Origin: Sarcomyxa edulis
Taxonomy: Eukaryota > Basidiomycota > Agaricomycetes > Agaricales > Mycenaceae
DNA length: 64,000 nt
Direction of reading: 5' to 3'
Assembly: GCA_009761415.1 (NCBI GenBank)
Contig: QUOL01000015.1
Coordinates: 62,001 to 126,000, forward strand
The notes under the pieces: generated by a model
Databases searched by the model: none
Told to the model about the DNA's origin: nothing
Seen by the model: the letters and a program-made list of their open reading frames with translations, nothing else
In this document: in pieces, positions 35,283 to 45,628 of the stretch
Layout of the letters: every line of letters starts with the position of its first letter
How positions within the stretch are numbered: the first letter of the stretch is position 1
Program-made: the position numbers and the translations under genes

Positions 35283-37365
35283 ATGGTCGCTCTCAACCCC
35301 CAATTCACCGTTTTGGCCGCCTTTTGTTCGCTCGCCGCTATGTCCGCTGTAGATGGTGCTGCCATCCAAGCTCGTTACCCCAACTCCGCCTCCATGTCTT
35401 CGTCCTCGCCGGCCAAGAAGCCAACTCGAGTTCCAACTCCTGTCGCTCCTCTTCCTTCAGGCGCTTCAGCGGCATCTTCGTCTGGCTCGGCGTCGGCGTC
35501 AGCCGCCACCCCGTCTGCCTCCTCCCATGCGGATGGAAAGAAGTCAAAGAAAGGCGATAAGCAGCACAAACAAGTTCGTTCTTTTCCCCGCCATGCGAAC
35601 CATGTCAATTTTCTAACTCTTGTGTCATAGCGTATGTTCAGTCCTGCCGACGCTGCCGTCAGGCTTGGCGAGATGATCAACCATGGTCAGAAGTCAGAAA
35701 AGCGTGACGGTCTCGACTTGGACATGCTCAACAACAACGTCCAGGCTCACCTCTACGCCAGGCGCCACGATAAGGTCGCGGTCAAAGGCAACGACTACGC
35801 TCACATGAGACGTCGCCACCACCACGACTATAACCACGATCCCAAGAGAGATGTTGTCTCGGATGGTGCCAACATGCACAAACGCTCCTCTGTTGTCATT
35901 CCAAATAGCCATGGATCTTCTTACATCGTCTCACACTCTCGTCGAAATCATGGGCTCAACGTTGCGGAGGCTCGTGCTTATCTCGGAAGACGGGACCAAG
36001 GGGGTGTTCAGGGCACAATTGATATCATGGCAAGTGATATATTCTTTGCATCTACCGCCCTTTCTTGACATCTATCCTCCCTAACAGAGTCCCTCGTCCG
36101 ATACACCTAACGGAAAAAAGATTGCATCTCTGTACCTTGATCCTTCCATCTCTAACACGACCGACTGGGTCCTCAATGCATCCGAGACAAACCAGACAAA
36201 GATGTATCTCATTACCGCAGCGTCCATAGCATCCACGTCGTCGACCTCGGACGAAACTCCCGTCAATCTCCAAATACCTGTCTTTGATTCATCACGGACG
36301 GCGCTGGTCGAATACTGTGCTACGTTTGACCCGAGCCCTTCTCAACCAGAACCACTGACGGTCGAGCCATGTTTCAATCCCAGCAACCCGAGCACACCTC
36401 ATAAAAGCCAGGTGTTCACTTACAACGAGTTCTCAGGCGTCGTCCGTCCCATGTGGTTTGCCGGTGAAGATGATGGAACGACTGGAAATATGACTGAGCC
36501 TGCCTCTCCTAGTTCAGCTTCCACCACCGACGACGATAGTGACGACGACGGGGACGATATACCAGCTACACCTTCCGGTGCTGGCGTGGCGAACATTGCT
36601 CGTGACGCTGCTCAATCACCTCAACAGGCGCCTGCACCGCAGAACGTTACTCTTGTCTTCCATCCTGAAGAACCTGAGGTAGCACCCTCTCAGAGTGTAG
36701 ATGAGGTCGACCCTACGAGCACATCTGTCGTAACGGTGACTACTGTCGATACTGTCACTGCTACTGTCACTGCCACAGCTACTAGCAGCGCTGTCGTCTC
36801 TTCGATCTCTGCTTCTGCTTCCGCCATGGACGATGGAGATGCCGGTCTTTCGAGTTTGGCAATGTCCTCGGCGTCGGTGTCTGCTTCTGCCTTCTCGTCG
36901 GGCTCAGTCTCTGCTTCATCTGCGGCTGTAACTTCGAGTGTACTCAATGTGGAGGTTGTCGGTGCCATTGCTTCTACGTCCGCCCCCGCCCCCGCTTCCG
37001 GCTCTGCGTCTGCGTCTGCGTCTGGATCTATGTCTGCTGTCATCACAAGTACTGCCACGGATTCTGCGAGCGCTTCAGCCAGCACCACCGGTACATCGTC
37101 TATAGATGCAGAGGCTATCGCTTCAGACATCGCAGGTTCTGACTTGGACTCAAGTGCTTCTGCATCGACGACAGCTTCCTCATACTCAGGATCTGCCTCT
37201 GCCTCAGGTACTCCAGTATCAACGACGGCCAGCGCTTCAGGATCCGCCGCTGCGATGGACGCTGGTGCTAGCACTTCGAGTCCGGTGTCATCTGCAGCTT
37301 CGTCGACGATGACGGCTGTCAGTACGGCGCCGTACCAGTGGATGTTCAAGTCGGAGAGACTCTGA
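35283..37365 (+). CDS. Secreted Ser/Ala-rich protein, function unknown
   Basis: Exons 35283-35573, 35631-36029 and 36088-37365 give 655 residues. A signal peptide (cleavage near VDGAAIQA) is followed by a Ser/Ala-rich part, a His/Arg-rich part (MRRRHHHDYNHD), an ordered middle (KKIASLYLDPSISNTTDW ... TALVEYCATFDPSPSQ ... RPMWFAGEDD) and a 220-residue Ser/Ala/Thr mucin-like tail. Dibasic KR sites near residue 122 and twice later suggest Kex2 processing. The tail lacks a GPI signal or membrane anchor, ending QWMFKSERL. Heavy O-mannosylation and cell-wall location are inferred from composition. The second intron starts with GC (GCAAGT); a GT donor four bases on would create a stop. No domain recognised. 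Confidence 0.82.
36030..36087 (+). other. GC-AG intron in the Ser/Ala-rich gene
   Basis: GCAAGT donor, CTAACAG acceptor, 58 bp; joins DIM to SPSSDTPNGKK in frame. Confidence 0.75.
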
Positions 37366-37901
37366 TACGTTTTAGGAAATGGGGGATATGCTATGCTTGC
37401 TAAATAATATATGAATGATAATACTAATTCACAAACATATAACGCCACTGAGAGCCTGACAGTCTTGAGCGCAGTACAAGCGATCACTACTTGCTTTCCG
37501 AATTGGGAAGGAAATCCCAAGGACGTCCATCGTGTTCAGCGCTTGTTTCCCTCCTCCTTATATTTTTGTGCGAGGATCTTGTCTGAATAAAGCCTGGAAC
37601 TAGAATGTGAAACATCCCGATTCTCCAAGGAGTCGTCGTGGGACGAATACAACGGTATGCATGGGTATTTTTGTAGAGTTGTTGCCGAACCGTGGACGCG
37701 TTGCCTTGGCCGATCCCCTGAGTCTATTGCTGACTGTCTATCGTATCCTCCATTCGTCCTCTAGATTGCGTGTGCATTGTATACGTTACCCCCCGTCTCG
37801 GGATCTCGTCTCTCTTCAAAAGCCGATCTATCCATATCTAATTCTCATACCAACCATACCCCAACTCCCATACCCACCTCCCACACATCTCATATTTCAC
37901 A
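37366..37901. other. Gene-free stretch upstream of the dehydrogenase
   Basis: Contains the pyrimidine-rich leader (CCAACTCCCATACCCACC region) just before the SDR start; no gene. Confidence 0.45.
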
Positions 37902-39284
37902 ATGGGTATAATCGCCTCCATGTATTCCCAGTCCTTCCCTCCCAAATCCAAGTTTAACGTTGAGGACATACCTGATTTGTCTGGGAAAGTCGTTATCGTC
38001 ACAGGAGCCAATACTGGTGTTGGGAAGGAGACTGCCAAGGTATGCCTGTAAAAAGCATTGTTCTTGAAAAAATATCGAGGCTGAATTTGGTACTTGCAGG
38101 CCTTGCTCGCTCACAACGCAAAAGTCTACATAGCGGCTCGGAACCAAGAGAAATGCGAGGCTGCGATCAAGGATTTGCAGAGTCAGACCGGAAAAGAGGC
38201 TATATTCCTCAAACTGGATCTAGCAGACTTGAAGAGCGTGAAGGCTGCTGCTGAAGAGTTCTTGAGGTGTGTGTACATGTCTTGAATTGAAATTTATCAA
38301 ACTAATCTTTCCTCGTATGTAGCAAGGAGAAGGAACTGCATATCCTCTTCAATAATGGGCAAGTAGTCCCTGCCGTCCTAGAAGCATGCATGTGATACTG
38401 ACTCTTACATTTGTAGAGGCGTAATGATCCCACCTATCAATCAACTCACAGCCCAAGGATACGATCTCCAATTCGGAACCAACGTTCTCGGTCATTACTA
38501 CTTCACAACCCTTCTCCTCCCAGCCCTGCTCGCCGGTGTGGCTACCTCCGGAGACAACACTGCCCGGGTCGTAAACACCTCATCGTCCGCACATGAATTC
38601 TTTGCCCTCGATTTCAATACGTTCAAAGACGGACCAGCGAGGAAGAAACTTGGTACACAGAATTTATACGCGCAGTCGAAATTCGTGAGTTTACTTCTCT
38701 GTTCTCTGGATGGAGTGAACATAAGTCTGAACATTTCTCGTTCATTGCAGGGTAATGTAATATTCGCACAAGAACTCGCCCGACGATACGGAGACAAGGG
38801 GATCGTCTCTACTTCCCTGAACCCTGGTATGCTCCCCAAGTTGTCACTGCAATCATCTTTCCTGATTAATATCATCGTTCGTTCGAAAGGTAACCTCAAA
38901 ACTGATCTTCAGAGGAACGTCCCAGCCTTCGCTAAACCCATCCTGGTTAGCATTTCTCTATCTCCTCTTCGTTGGCACATTCTCAATTTGTTACTGTATT
39001 CTATTCTTTCTAGAACCTGATGCTCCACCCAGCCCCAATGGGTGCTCTTACGCAATTATACGCTGGTACATCCAAGGAGGGTGCTACGTTCAACGGCAAG
39101 GTCAGTCTCCAGTGTTCGACCATCGTGATGGTGTCATGCTCACTCAACTCAATCGTTTCCTTCCTTCCTACTACAGTACTTGATCCCTTGGGCTCGAGTA
39201 AGCAAACCACAAAAAGCTGCCGAAGATCCAAAATGGGGACAAGAGCTCTGGAAGTGGTTGGAGGAGCAAGTCAAGGATGTCTGA
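37902..39284 (+). CDS. Short-chain dehydrogenase/reductase
   Basis: Eight exons (37902-38039, 38100-38266, 38323-38358, 38417-38684, 38751-38826, 38890-38945, 39014-39100, 39177-39284) encode 311 residues, normal for the classical SDR / retinol-dehydrogenase-like group. The Rossmann motif TGANTGVG is at 34-41; Y198-A-Q-S-K202 supplies the catalytic Tyr and Lys, with the Ser in NTSSSAHE. The usual NNAG is NNGG here. The arginine in YIAARNQEK after strand 2 suggests NADP(H). Substrate unknown; fungal relatives act on hydrophobic carbonyls or alcohols. Intron 3 has a GC donor. No signal peptide; the N-terminal [14 protein letters not shown] is typical of fungal members. Confidence 0.92.
38359..38416 (+). 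other. GC-AG intron in the SDR gene
   Basis: GCAAGT donor, TTTGTAG acceptor, 58 bp; it lies inside the NNGG motif codons and no GT alternative keeps the frame. Confidence 0.78.
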
Positions 39285-39691
39285 TCCTGGACTCGCGCCG
39301 TCTTCCTTCGATTTTTTTCATTTCTGCTGCTTCTTCGATACTACATAGATTGTTGGATTGTTCTCTTTTATTTTCGTAATAATATCTCTAAGTTTGCGAA
39401 AACTAGGACTTCCTTGTTTACTTTGAACAACATAGGCGTCATCCTGAGACTCAGAGAACTCTGCCACTCGAGTCGTCATCAGTAGGTAAAGCAATACATC
39501 CACATGATATCTATCTAAGTATCAAGGCCCGAGATACTGCTACAATCGTTGGTTATACAGTACAGTCAACAAGCCTATCCTCGTATACGTATACAAGCCT
39601 GAGCGTCGTGTATTCCATTTCCATAGGATAAATATATAAATATACCCTCCATCCATGTCGTAAGTATCATAGTCGTCGCTATCTCCTTGCT
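39285..39691. other. Gap between convergent SDR and GH16 genes
   Basis: 3' flanks only; nothing else seen. Confidence 0.45.
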
Positions 39692-41599
39692 TTATGAGGA
39701 GAGCTGGTATATCTTGACATACGAGACTTCCCAATCTGTACAAATAGCCATCAATGAGAAATGGGAGGATAGTATAGAATGCGAGTTGCGGGGGACTCAC
39801 AAGCTTGCTCGAACGACGACCCACTAGCCTGAACGAAAGCTTCACAAGTAGCGAACCCCGTTCGTTGGGCGCAGCTTTGGTCTTGGCCTGGTGCCTGACC
39901 AGCTACATTCCATACGCTGTCTGTCCATACACCGCTGTACACACACAACACAAAGAAATCAGCGTTTCTGTCAATCAGATAGAACCGAGGAGTAGGTGTT
40001 GTTGGGATTACGAATAAACACGTACCACAGCGTCGTATCGAAAATCGCCGAATGAGAATTAAAGAACTGGAACGGATTACACGTGCTTGCAGGCCAACTC
40101 GCCATTCTGTTGGACGCAGCCCATGATGATGGCTGTGGGGTTCCGGAGGTTATGTCGCTAGGGATCCCGGTGCGGGGGAAGAAGTATACTTGGATGCCTG
40201 AGGTGTCCCATTGCACTGCAGCCACGAATACATCAGTTCACGCCGTCAAACACACCGTCAAAGTTAAAGAAAGAGGAATAGCGAACGCACTAGCATAAAC
40301 CCCACCCCCACCACTATTAAACCCCGGCCCATACGTCCCACTCGCCGTCGCCCGAATCCCGCACCCAGCGTTAGCCGTCGTAGCCACATTACAATCCGTC
40401 GAATCCACTAGAATTCCCGTGATGTTGAGTGCAGAGGGGTTGGTGGAGGCGAGGGTGCAGCCTGCTGTTGTGTGTAGAGTGGCTTGGTTGGCTGTGTAGT
40501 CGTCTACGCCTTCTATTATGTCTATTTCGCCGCCTGCGGGCCAGCCTGGGCCGTCTGTCCAAAATGCACTATATGATTGTGTCGTTTAGTAAGACAATGT
40601 ATATCACAGAAAAGACGGGGTAGAAAGAGAAAGAGAACACGCACGGCCACGTCCCACACCCAGTCGGCATATGCACCGAATCCATAAGGACAAGACCACC
40701 AGTGAACGAAGCCTGCGTCGTTATCCTGATACTCTGACGTGTGGCTGGGACTGTGGGGGTGGTCTCGACGGCCATGATGGCGTTGCCTTGGGCGTTGATG
40801 GAGAGGATGTTGGCGGAGCGCTGGGATGTGTCAATTCCACGGGTCAGATTCATGGTGTGAATGAAGAGAGGATGCGAATTGAACGACGTACAGCTGTGTT
40901 CTCGTCGACGTACGTCACGATACCTGGACCGACCCCGTCATATGAGTATCCAAGAACATAGATAGTTAGCTTGGAGCTTACTTACCTCCGGTTGTACTAT
41001 CAACACCAGTCGTAAAATCCCATCCGTTGAAGAAATTCGTTCCTTGCTATAGACGCAACGACGACGGTTAGGAGGGCAGACAACTTGGAATCAATGCAAC
41101 GTACGTAAGTCTGAACCAAATTCCACGGAGAAGAAGGAGCGGGAGCGGATGAAGGGCTCGACGCAGCCTTACTAGTCGGAGTCGGATTCGACGCTGGCGC
41201 TGTAGTCTTTGTCGTTATCGAACTCGACGAACTGACGGAAACTGAGACCGGAACAGCAGAGCCAGACTCTGTTGCGTTTCCACCTAGTCCACTCGGCGCA
41301 CCACTACCACTCCCAGTACCCCCATCGCTGCTACCTCCACTTCCACCCGTCAACCCACTAGCGCCGGATTTCACGACACATACCGCACTGGTGCGTATGA
41401 GTGGGGCCTGTACATCGCGGTTAACGTTACGAGTACCGATACCGCGAAAGGCGAGTCGGAGGTCCCGTCTGAAGTCTGAGGTACGTTTGTGAAGGGCCTT
41501 GGGGATGGGGAATAGGGAAGCTGATGTCGATGAGGGGGTGATTGCGGTGAGGAGGAGGAGGAGTAGACAGAGTGGGAGTGGGAGGGTTCTGGGGAGCAT
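39692..41599 (-). CDS. Secreted GH16 endo-beta-1,3(4)-glucanase
   Basis: Eight exons (41105-41599, 40986-41046, 40892-40923, 40645-40820, 40291-40568, 40026-40215, 39801-39934, 39692-39735) give 469 residues. A signal peptide (PLPLCLLLLLLTAIT) and a 130-residue Ser/Thr/Gly-rich linker precede the catalytic domain from about QGTNFFNGWDFTTG. The GH16 active site is EIDIIE at 269-274 (nucleophile Glu269, acid/base Glu274), with GWPAGG before it and FNSHSAIFDTTLCGVW after. GH16 laminarinases split beta-1,3 and mixed-linkage glucans and act in cell-wall remodelling or glucan degradation. Basidiomycete members usually have a membrane anchor or an N-terminal linker such as this one. Ends WEVSYVKIYQLSS, the usual terminal strand. 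Confidence 0.93.
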
Positions 41600-42108
41600 T
41601 GTGATGTAAGTAGCTCTGTGTGCGGTCGACGTCGATGTATATGAGCAAGACGGCACTGTAGGTCGTGGTAGGTGTATGTTCCTACACAGCACAGGTTAGG
41701 TTGCCTGGAGTAAGGCTGTCGTAAGGGTGTGTGGTATGATCCTCCGCAGAAAACTCGACCGTGAACACGCTCGAACCCCAGATGACAGTCAAAAAACACA
41801 CAGTCTCCGGCCCAAGTTCCGTGTCGTGTCCTTTTTTACACGATCGCCGGACTGTACCACTGAAAAGACGAGCAGAAGTGTCAAGTCCGAGATATCGGCG
41901 AACACGCTGCAAAATCAAAAACGAGTATGCCTCATAACCGCTAACAATAGAATCGGGAAGATGCAGATGCAGTGACGGTGCTAACAATAGCCTTGGGATG
42001 GTGGCGGTGCTAACGAAATAAAGATGTGGCGGTGCTATTTGTTTGCCTTCACCGTGGTGTACAAAGCCGACGCGTTGTGCGGGTTCCGGGTGACTTGGTT
42101 GCCGGCGT
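41600..42108. other. Intergenic region between divergent GH16 and HotDog genes
   Basis: GGTGGCGGTGCTAAC-like short direct repeats near 41965-42035 (GCTAACAATAG twice, GCTAACGAAATAAAG once). No gene. Confidence 0.45.
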
Positions 42109-43180
42109 ATGTTGCTCGCGACGTTGAAGTGCAAGACACCCTCGAGTGGTTTGGGCTTTAAATTGCAGTGCAGGAAGTCTAGCGGGAAGTCTACCATGTA
42201 TGTCCTCTCACCCTACGTATTGGTGCGACTGTTATATGTTCTTGCAGACAGGCTCTTCAAGCAGCCTTTCGAGACCCCTCATCGCCGTTCCATATCCCAC
42301 CCGGTACACAAGGACCATCGTCTCCAGATGCACCACCTCCGCCTCTTCACTTTTCTACCTCTTCTTCTCAACTCGCCGAACTTTCCCCGGAGTCCGAACT
42401 TCCCCCACCAGATGAAGCTGAAGAAGCGCGTCGGAAGCTTTCAGCCCTAGGTTACGATCCTACGTCATTCTGGGAGCAGCCTATCGTTTGGGGTGAACAA
42501 GACTCGTTTCAGTGAGCTCTGACCAACAGTGGTTGTATCAGAATGTTTGATTTACAGCTAATGTTGGTACAGACATGTCAATAACGTGCAATACGGTATT
42601 CTATCCATTACAACTTTCCCTTCCTACCAGTGTATTCATGATGCTCATCGCGATCGATACATGTAGTCCGATATTTTGAATCTGTGAGTCCTAGTCCTTT
42701 CGTACACGGCCACCCACTGTGTTCTAACATCTCCATAATCACTCAGGGCCGTATTCACTGGATGAGATCCCTCGCGAACGAAATCGGTGGTCCCGCTAGA
42801 GCAGAGGCCATGCTCAGAGGTCAAGGAACCTCTCTCATCCTCAAGTCCATCGAGGTCAAGTACAGACGACCGGTCACTTATCCTGATACAGTGCGTAATC
42901 CCATTCCCAATAACACCACTCGGGAATCCTTTGACCTGTCGACATTAATACATCACATCATCCACAGCTCCTGATAGCCCACCGGCCGCACATGCCCCCT
43001 GGCTCTGGCTCACATTCCCGCACCCAATTCAGCAACGCAGCGGTTGCGTACTCGTACAAGCACCGCGCCATTGTCACAGAGTCGGATAGCGTTTTGGTGT
43101 GGTATGATTATGATCACCTGCGGAAAATTGATCCTGGGGATAGGATTTGGGAGATTTTGAGAGGGAGGATGCAGTCCTAG
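42109..43180 (+). CDS. HotDog-fold thioesterase-like protein
   Basis: Exons 42109-42197, 42248-42511, 42573-42595, 42667-42683, 42747-42890 and 42968-43180 give 249 residues. After a basic, Ser-rich N-terminus (mitochondrial transit peptide possible) and a Pro-rich linker, the HotDog domain starts at FWEQPIVWGEQDSFQHVNN, continues VQYVRYFESGRIHWMRSL, then LILKSIEVKYRRPVTYPD, and ends SDSVLVWYDYDHLRKIDPG. This is the 4HBT-like layout of acyl-CoA thioesterases, with the central helix and an Asp in the QDSFQHVNN loop as in related enzymes. The acyl substrate is unknown. Exon 4 is only 17 nt. The ATG is chosen because it splices in frame to the domain; no domain lies upstream. Confidence 0.85.
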
Positions 43181-43976
43181 ACGCGGACAGGTCGTGTGTT
43201 GGGTGAGTATCGCGATCGTAGCTATAGAAAGGTACGGCCGGTTTCTCTTTTCTGTTTGTGCGGCTTTTGCGTATGCTCATGTACGCGTCTGGTGAGAAGG
43301 GATCTAGATGTACTGTTATCCACAAACGTTTATACCTCCACAGGTTACACTTTGATGATCTTGACTGCCGCGAATGAACCGGCTTGAAATCGTCGTCGAC
43401 ACCACGATACGAACGGTAAGAAAATCCTGCAATCGATTCACCCGCCACGGCCACGGTAGCGAAGACTCCGGGACCAATCAACTCAAGCACAAACGTACGC
43501 CGTGGTAAAAAATCCCACTGATTGTGTCGACGTCATAGGCGATCCACCCGCCACGACATCGAGATCAAGCGCTCAAATCGAAGACCGGCACTTCTATCCG
43601 TACCCATCCACCGGGACTGGGCCGGGTATCCGGATCATCAACCACGATAACGTCGCGTCGGGGATCTCGGCCACCTCAAACGACAATCGATATTCCTAAT
43701 CTGGATATACGCGCTAGATCTTCAGCATCCTAGCTGTTCCTCTGTGAATAATGCGAATCCTCTTCAAAGCACTTACGATCCGTGGACATCCACTGTCGTG
43801 ACCGGTGTCCCCGACCGAGGTACGATTCATATCGAATATTGAATATTGTGTATTGAGGGCAGGTCTGCAGCTGGTAAGTATATGCATGTTCCGGAATGCT
43901 ATAAAGACCTTGGGACGCGTCGATATATCTCATTCCCTTCCCTTTCCCAGATTTTCATACATTGACATCGACAAGC
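43181..43976. other. Gene-free stretch with an unassigned open frame
   Basis: A minus-strand frame at about 43330-43520 (LELIGPGVFATVAVAGESIAG region) and a near-repeated GATNCACCCGCCACG at 43435 and 43542 may be a relic; no start, splice sites or family could be fixed. The SSP promoter TATAAA is at 43900. Confidence 0.35.
43900..43906 (+). promoter_or_regulatory. TATA box of the small secreted protein gene
   Basis: TATAAAG, 71 bp upstream of the ATG. Confidence 0.5.
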
Positions 43977-44854
43977 ATGCGCCTCGCTAGCCTCGCCGCA
44001 ATTTCCATCTTCGTCACAACCTCCGTGGCGACACCAGCTCCTCCGACCCCACCCCCAGGGCCAGTTTTCTACATCGACCCCATCCTCTTCCCTCTGCTAT
44101 TCCCTACGGCGAACTTTGTCGGGTACGCTTTCCCATTTTCAGATCGTCCTCAGAGCAGTATGCATAGATGATATTGACAACTTCCCGCAATCAGATTCTT
44201 CGTAGCTCCTACTCTCGCAAACACGATCGGAATGGACAACGTCGAGAAAATCGATACCGTTGCCGATTATCTCTGCATGTACGCCTTTCTTCCTTCCTAC
44301 TCCTACCCCTACCGTGCCACTTGACTTCTCTTGCTAAAATACTGAATCCACTTTCTTTGTTTAATCATACAGTGCAGCAGCAGACGACCCATCTGCAGGA
44401 GGCGGTGTCTGCCAGCAAACCCTCGCTGGATTGTATGGCTTCGGTGCCGCACTATTTCCCGTCAGTCCTTGTCCCTCTTGATGACTATATGCGTACGAAC
44501 GACTGATCTCACCTTTCCATCCATTCCAGGCAGACCAAGCCGCTGCATTCATAAGTCTCATGAACACCGCATGCATGCAAGTCTCTCTTGGCTCTTCTTG
44601 CTCGCTTACGTCTCACGACCCTATTAACGAGTCTTCCGTCTACTAGTGCACCCAACACCAACCCCCCACTCGGTGTCTGCCAGGACCTCTTGGGCGTCAC
44701 GGATTGTGTCGCTAATCGTATCATCGGTACGTTTCCTTGCTCACCATTTGCGTCCGTCCGTCCGTTTGTTGACTGAACTCTCCTCCACTCAGGTGCGACC
44801 GACCTGGAATGCACCGGTATGCCAGAGCCGCCTGATAATGATGGTGATAATTAG
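43977..44854 (+). CDS. Small secreted six-cysteine protein
   Basis: Six exons (43977-44122, 44195-44278, 44373-44460, 44530-44576, 44647-44726, 44793-44854) give 168 residues. A signal peptide (MRLASLAAISIFVTTSVATPA) and a Pro-rich stretch are followed by a compact domain with six cysteines: DYLC, GGGVCQQ, MNTAC, LGVCQD, VTDC and LEC, which could form three disulphides. The tail is short and acidic (PEPPDNDGDN). It does not fit hydrophobins (no CC pairs) or cerato-platanins. Small secreted proteins of this kind are common in mushrooms and often act at the cell surface or in host or substrate contact; that is inference. Intron 4 has a GC donor, needed to keep the frame. A tandem repeat lies right after the stop. 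Confidence 0.78.
44577..44646 (+). other. GC-AG intron in the small secreted protein gene
   Basis: GCAAGT donor, CTACTAG acceptor, 70 bp. Using the GT two bases further shifts the frame to an early stop. Confidence 0.68.
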
Positions 44855-44932
44855 AATTGGATGATCATGACTCTTGCACTTTTACTCCAAACTTTCGTAT
44901 TCGTATTCCGGTTCAGTACCTACCTACCTACC

Positions 44933-45535
44933 TATCATTCCCACGCCTTCAATGTTTTTCTTTCTTTCCTCCTTCGATTCGAATTATACCGCCCCGAGCT
45001 CGAGATCAGTACTCCAATATTCAATAGCGATACCCGGCCCATTATATGCGTCAAATGAAATGACCGTTGCAACTATAAAAACAAAGCCACTCTATGAGTA
45101 TCTCTATAGCGTGCATTCCTTCACGTTTGTCTTTCCCTCTTCCTCATTCGATTCGAAATGTAAAGCCCCGAGCTCGAGCTCACAATCGCGATACCCGGCC
45201 CACTATAGATATGCATCAAATAAAATGACCGTCATAGGAACAAAGCCACTCGATGACTGTTTCTGTAGCGTGCATTCCTTTTCCCTCTTCGTCCTTATGC
45301 TTCGATTCGAATTGTAACGCCACGAGTTCAAGACTAGTACTTCAATAGCGATACTAGGCCCACTACCGTTTCAATTATTCAACAAGCCACTCTATGACTG
45401 TCTCTATAGTGTGCATTCCTTCATGTTTTTCTTTCTTCCTCCTTCGATTCGGAATTAGTACTTCAATATTCAATAGCGATAGCGATACTCGGCCCACTAT
45501 ACGCATCGAATGACCGTTGCACTTCTAAAACAAGG
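44933..45535 (+). repeat. Degenerate tandem repeat, about four units of 95-170 bp
   Basis: Units begin near 44971, 45141, 45300 and 45441 with TTCGATTCGAA-like cores and share, in order, a CCCGAGCTCGAG-type palindrome, AGTACTNCAATA-AGCGATAC, CGGCCCACTATA, AATGACCGT, AAAGCCACTCTATGA and GCGTGCATTCCTTCA. Later copies carry internal deletions. No coding frame runs through it. It sits between the six-cysteine protein's stop and the DGAT2 stop. Confidence 0.85.
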
Positions 45536-45628
45536 TTTTTAGAGTTCGTGCCCGTGCCGTGCCACACATGAAAGGCAAAGGAAATGGAAAAGGATATATT
45601 ATTATACAAAAACGTTCCTATAATCGAA

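Noticed and set aside
36690..37520. Minus-strand open frame of 276 codons, acidic and Ala-rich
   Set aside because: Shadow of the Ser/Ala-rich repeat codons of the plus-strand secreted protein; composition-driven.
43330..43700. Possible gene on either strand upstream of the small secreted protein
   Set aside because: Short protein-like runs exist but no start, stop and splice set gives one consistent frame.
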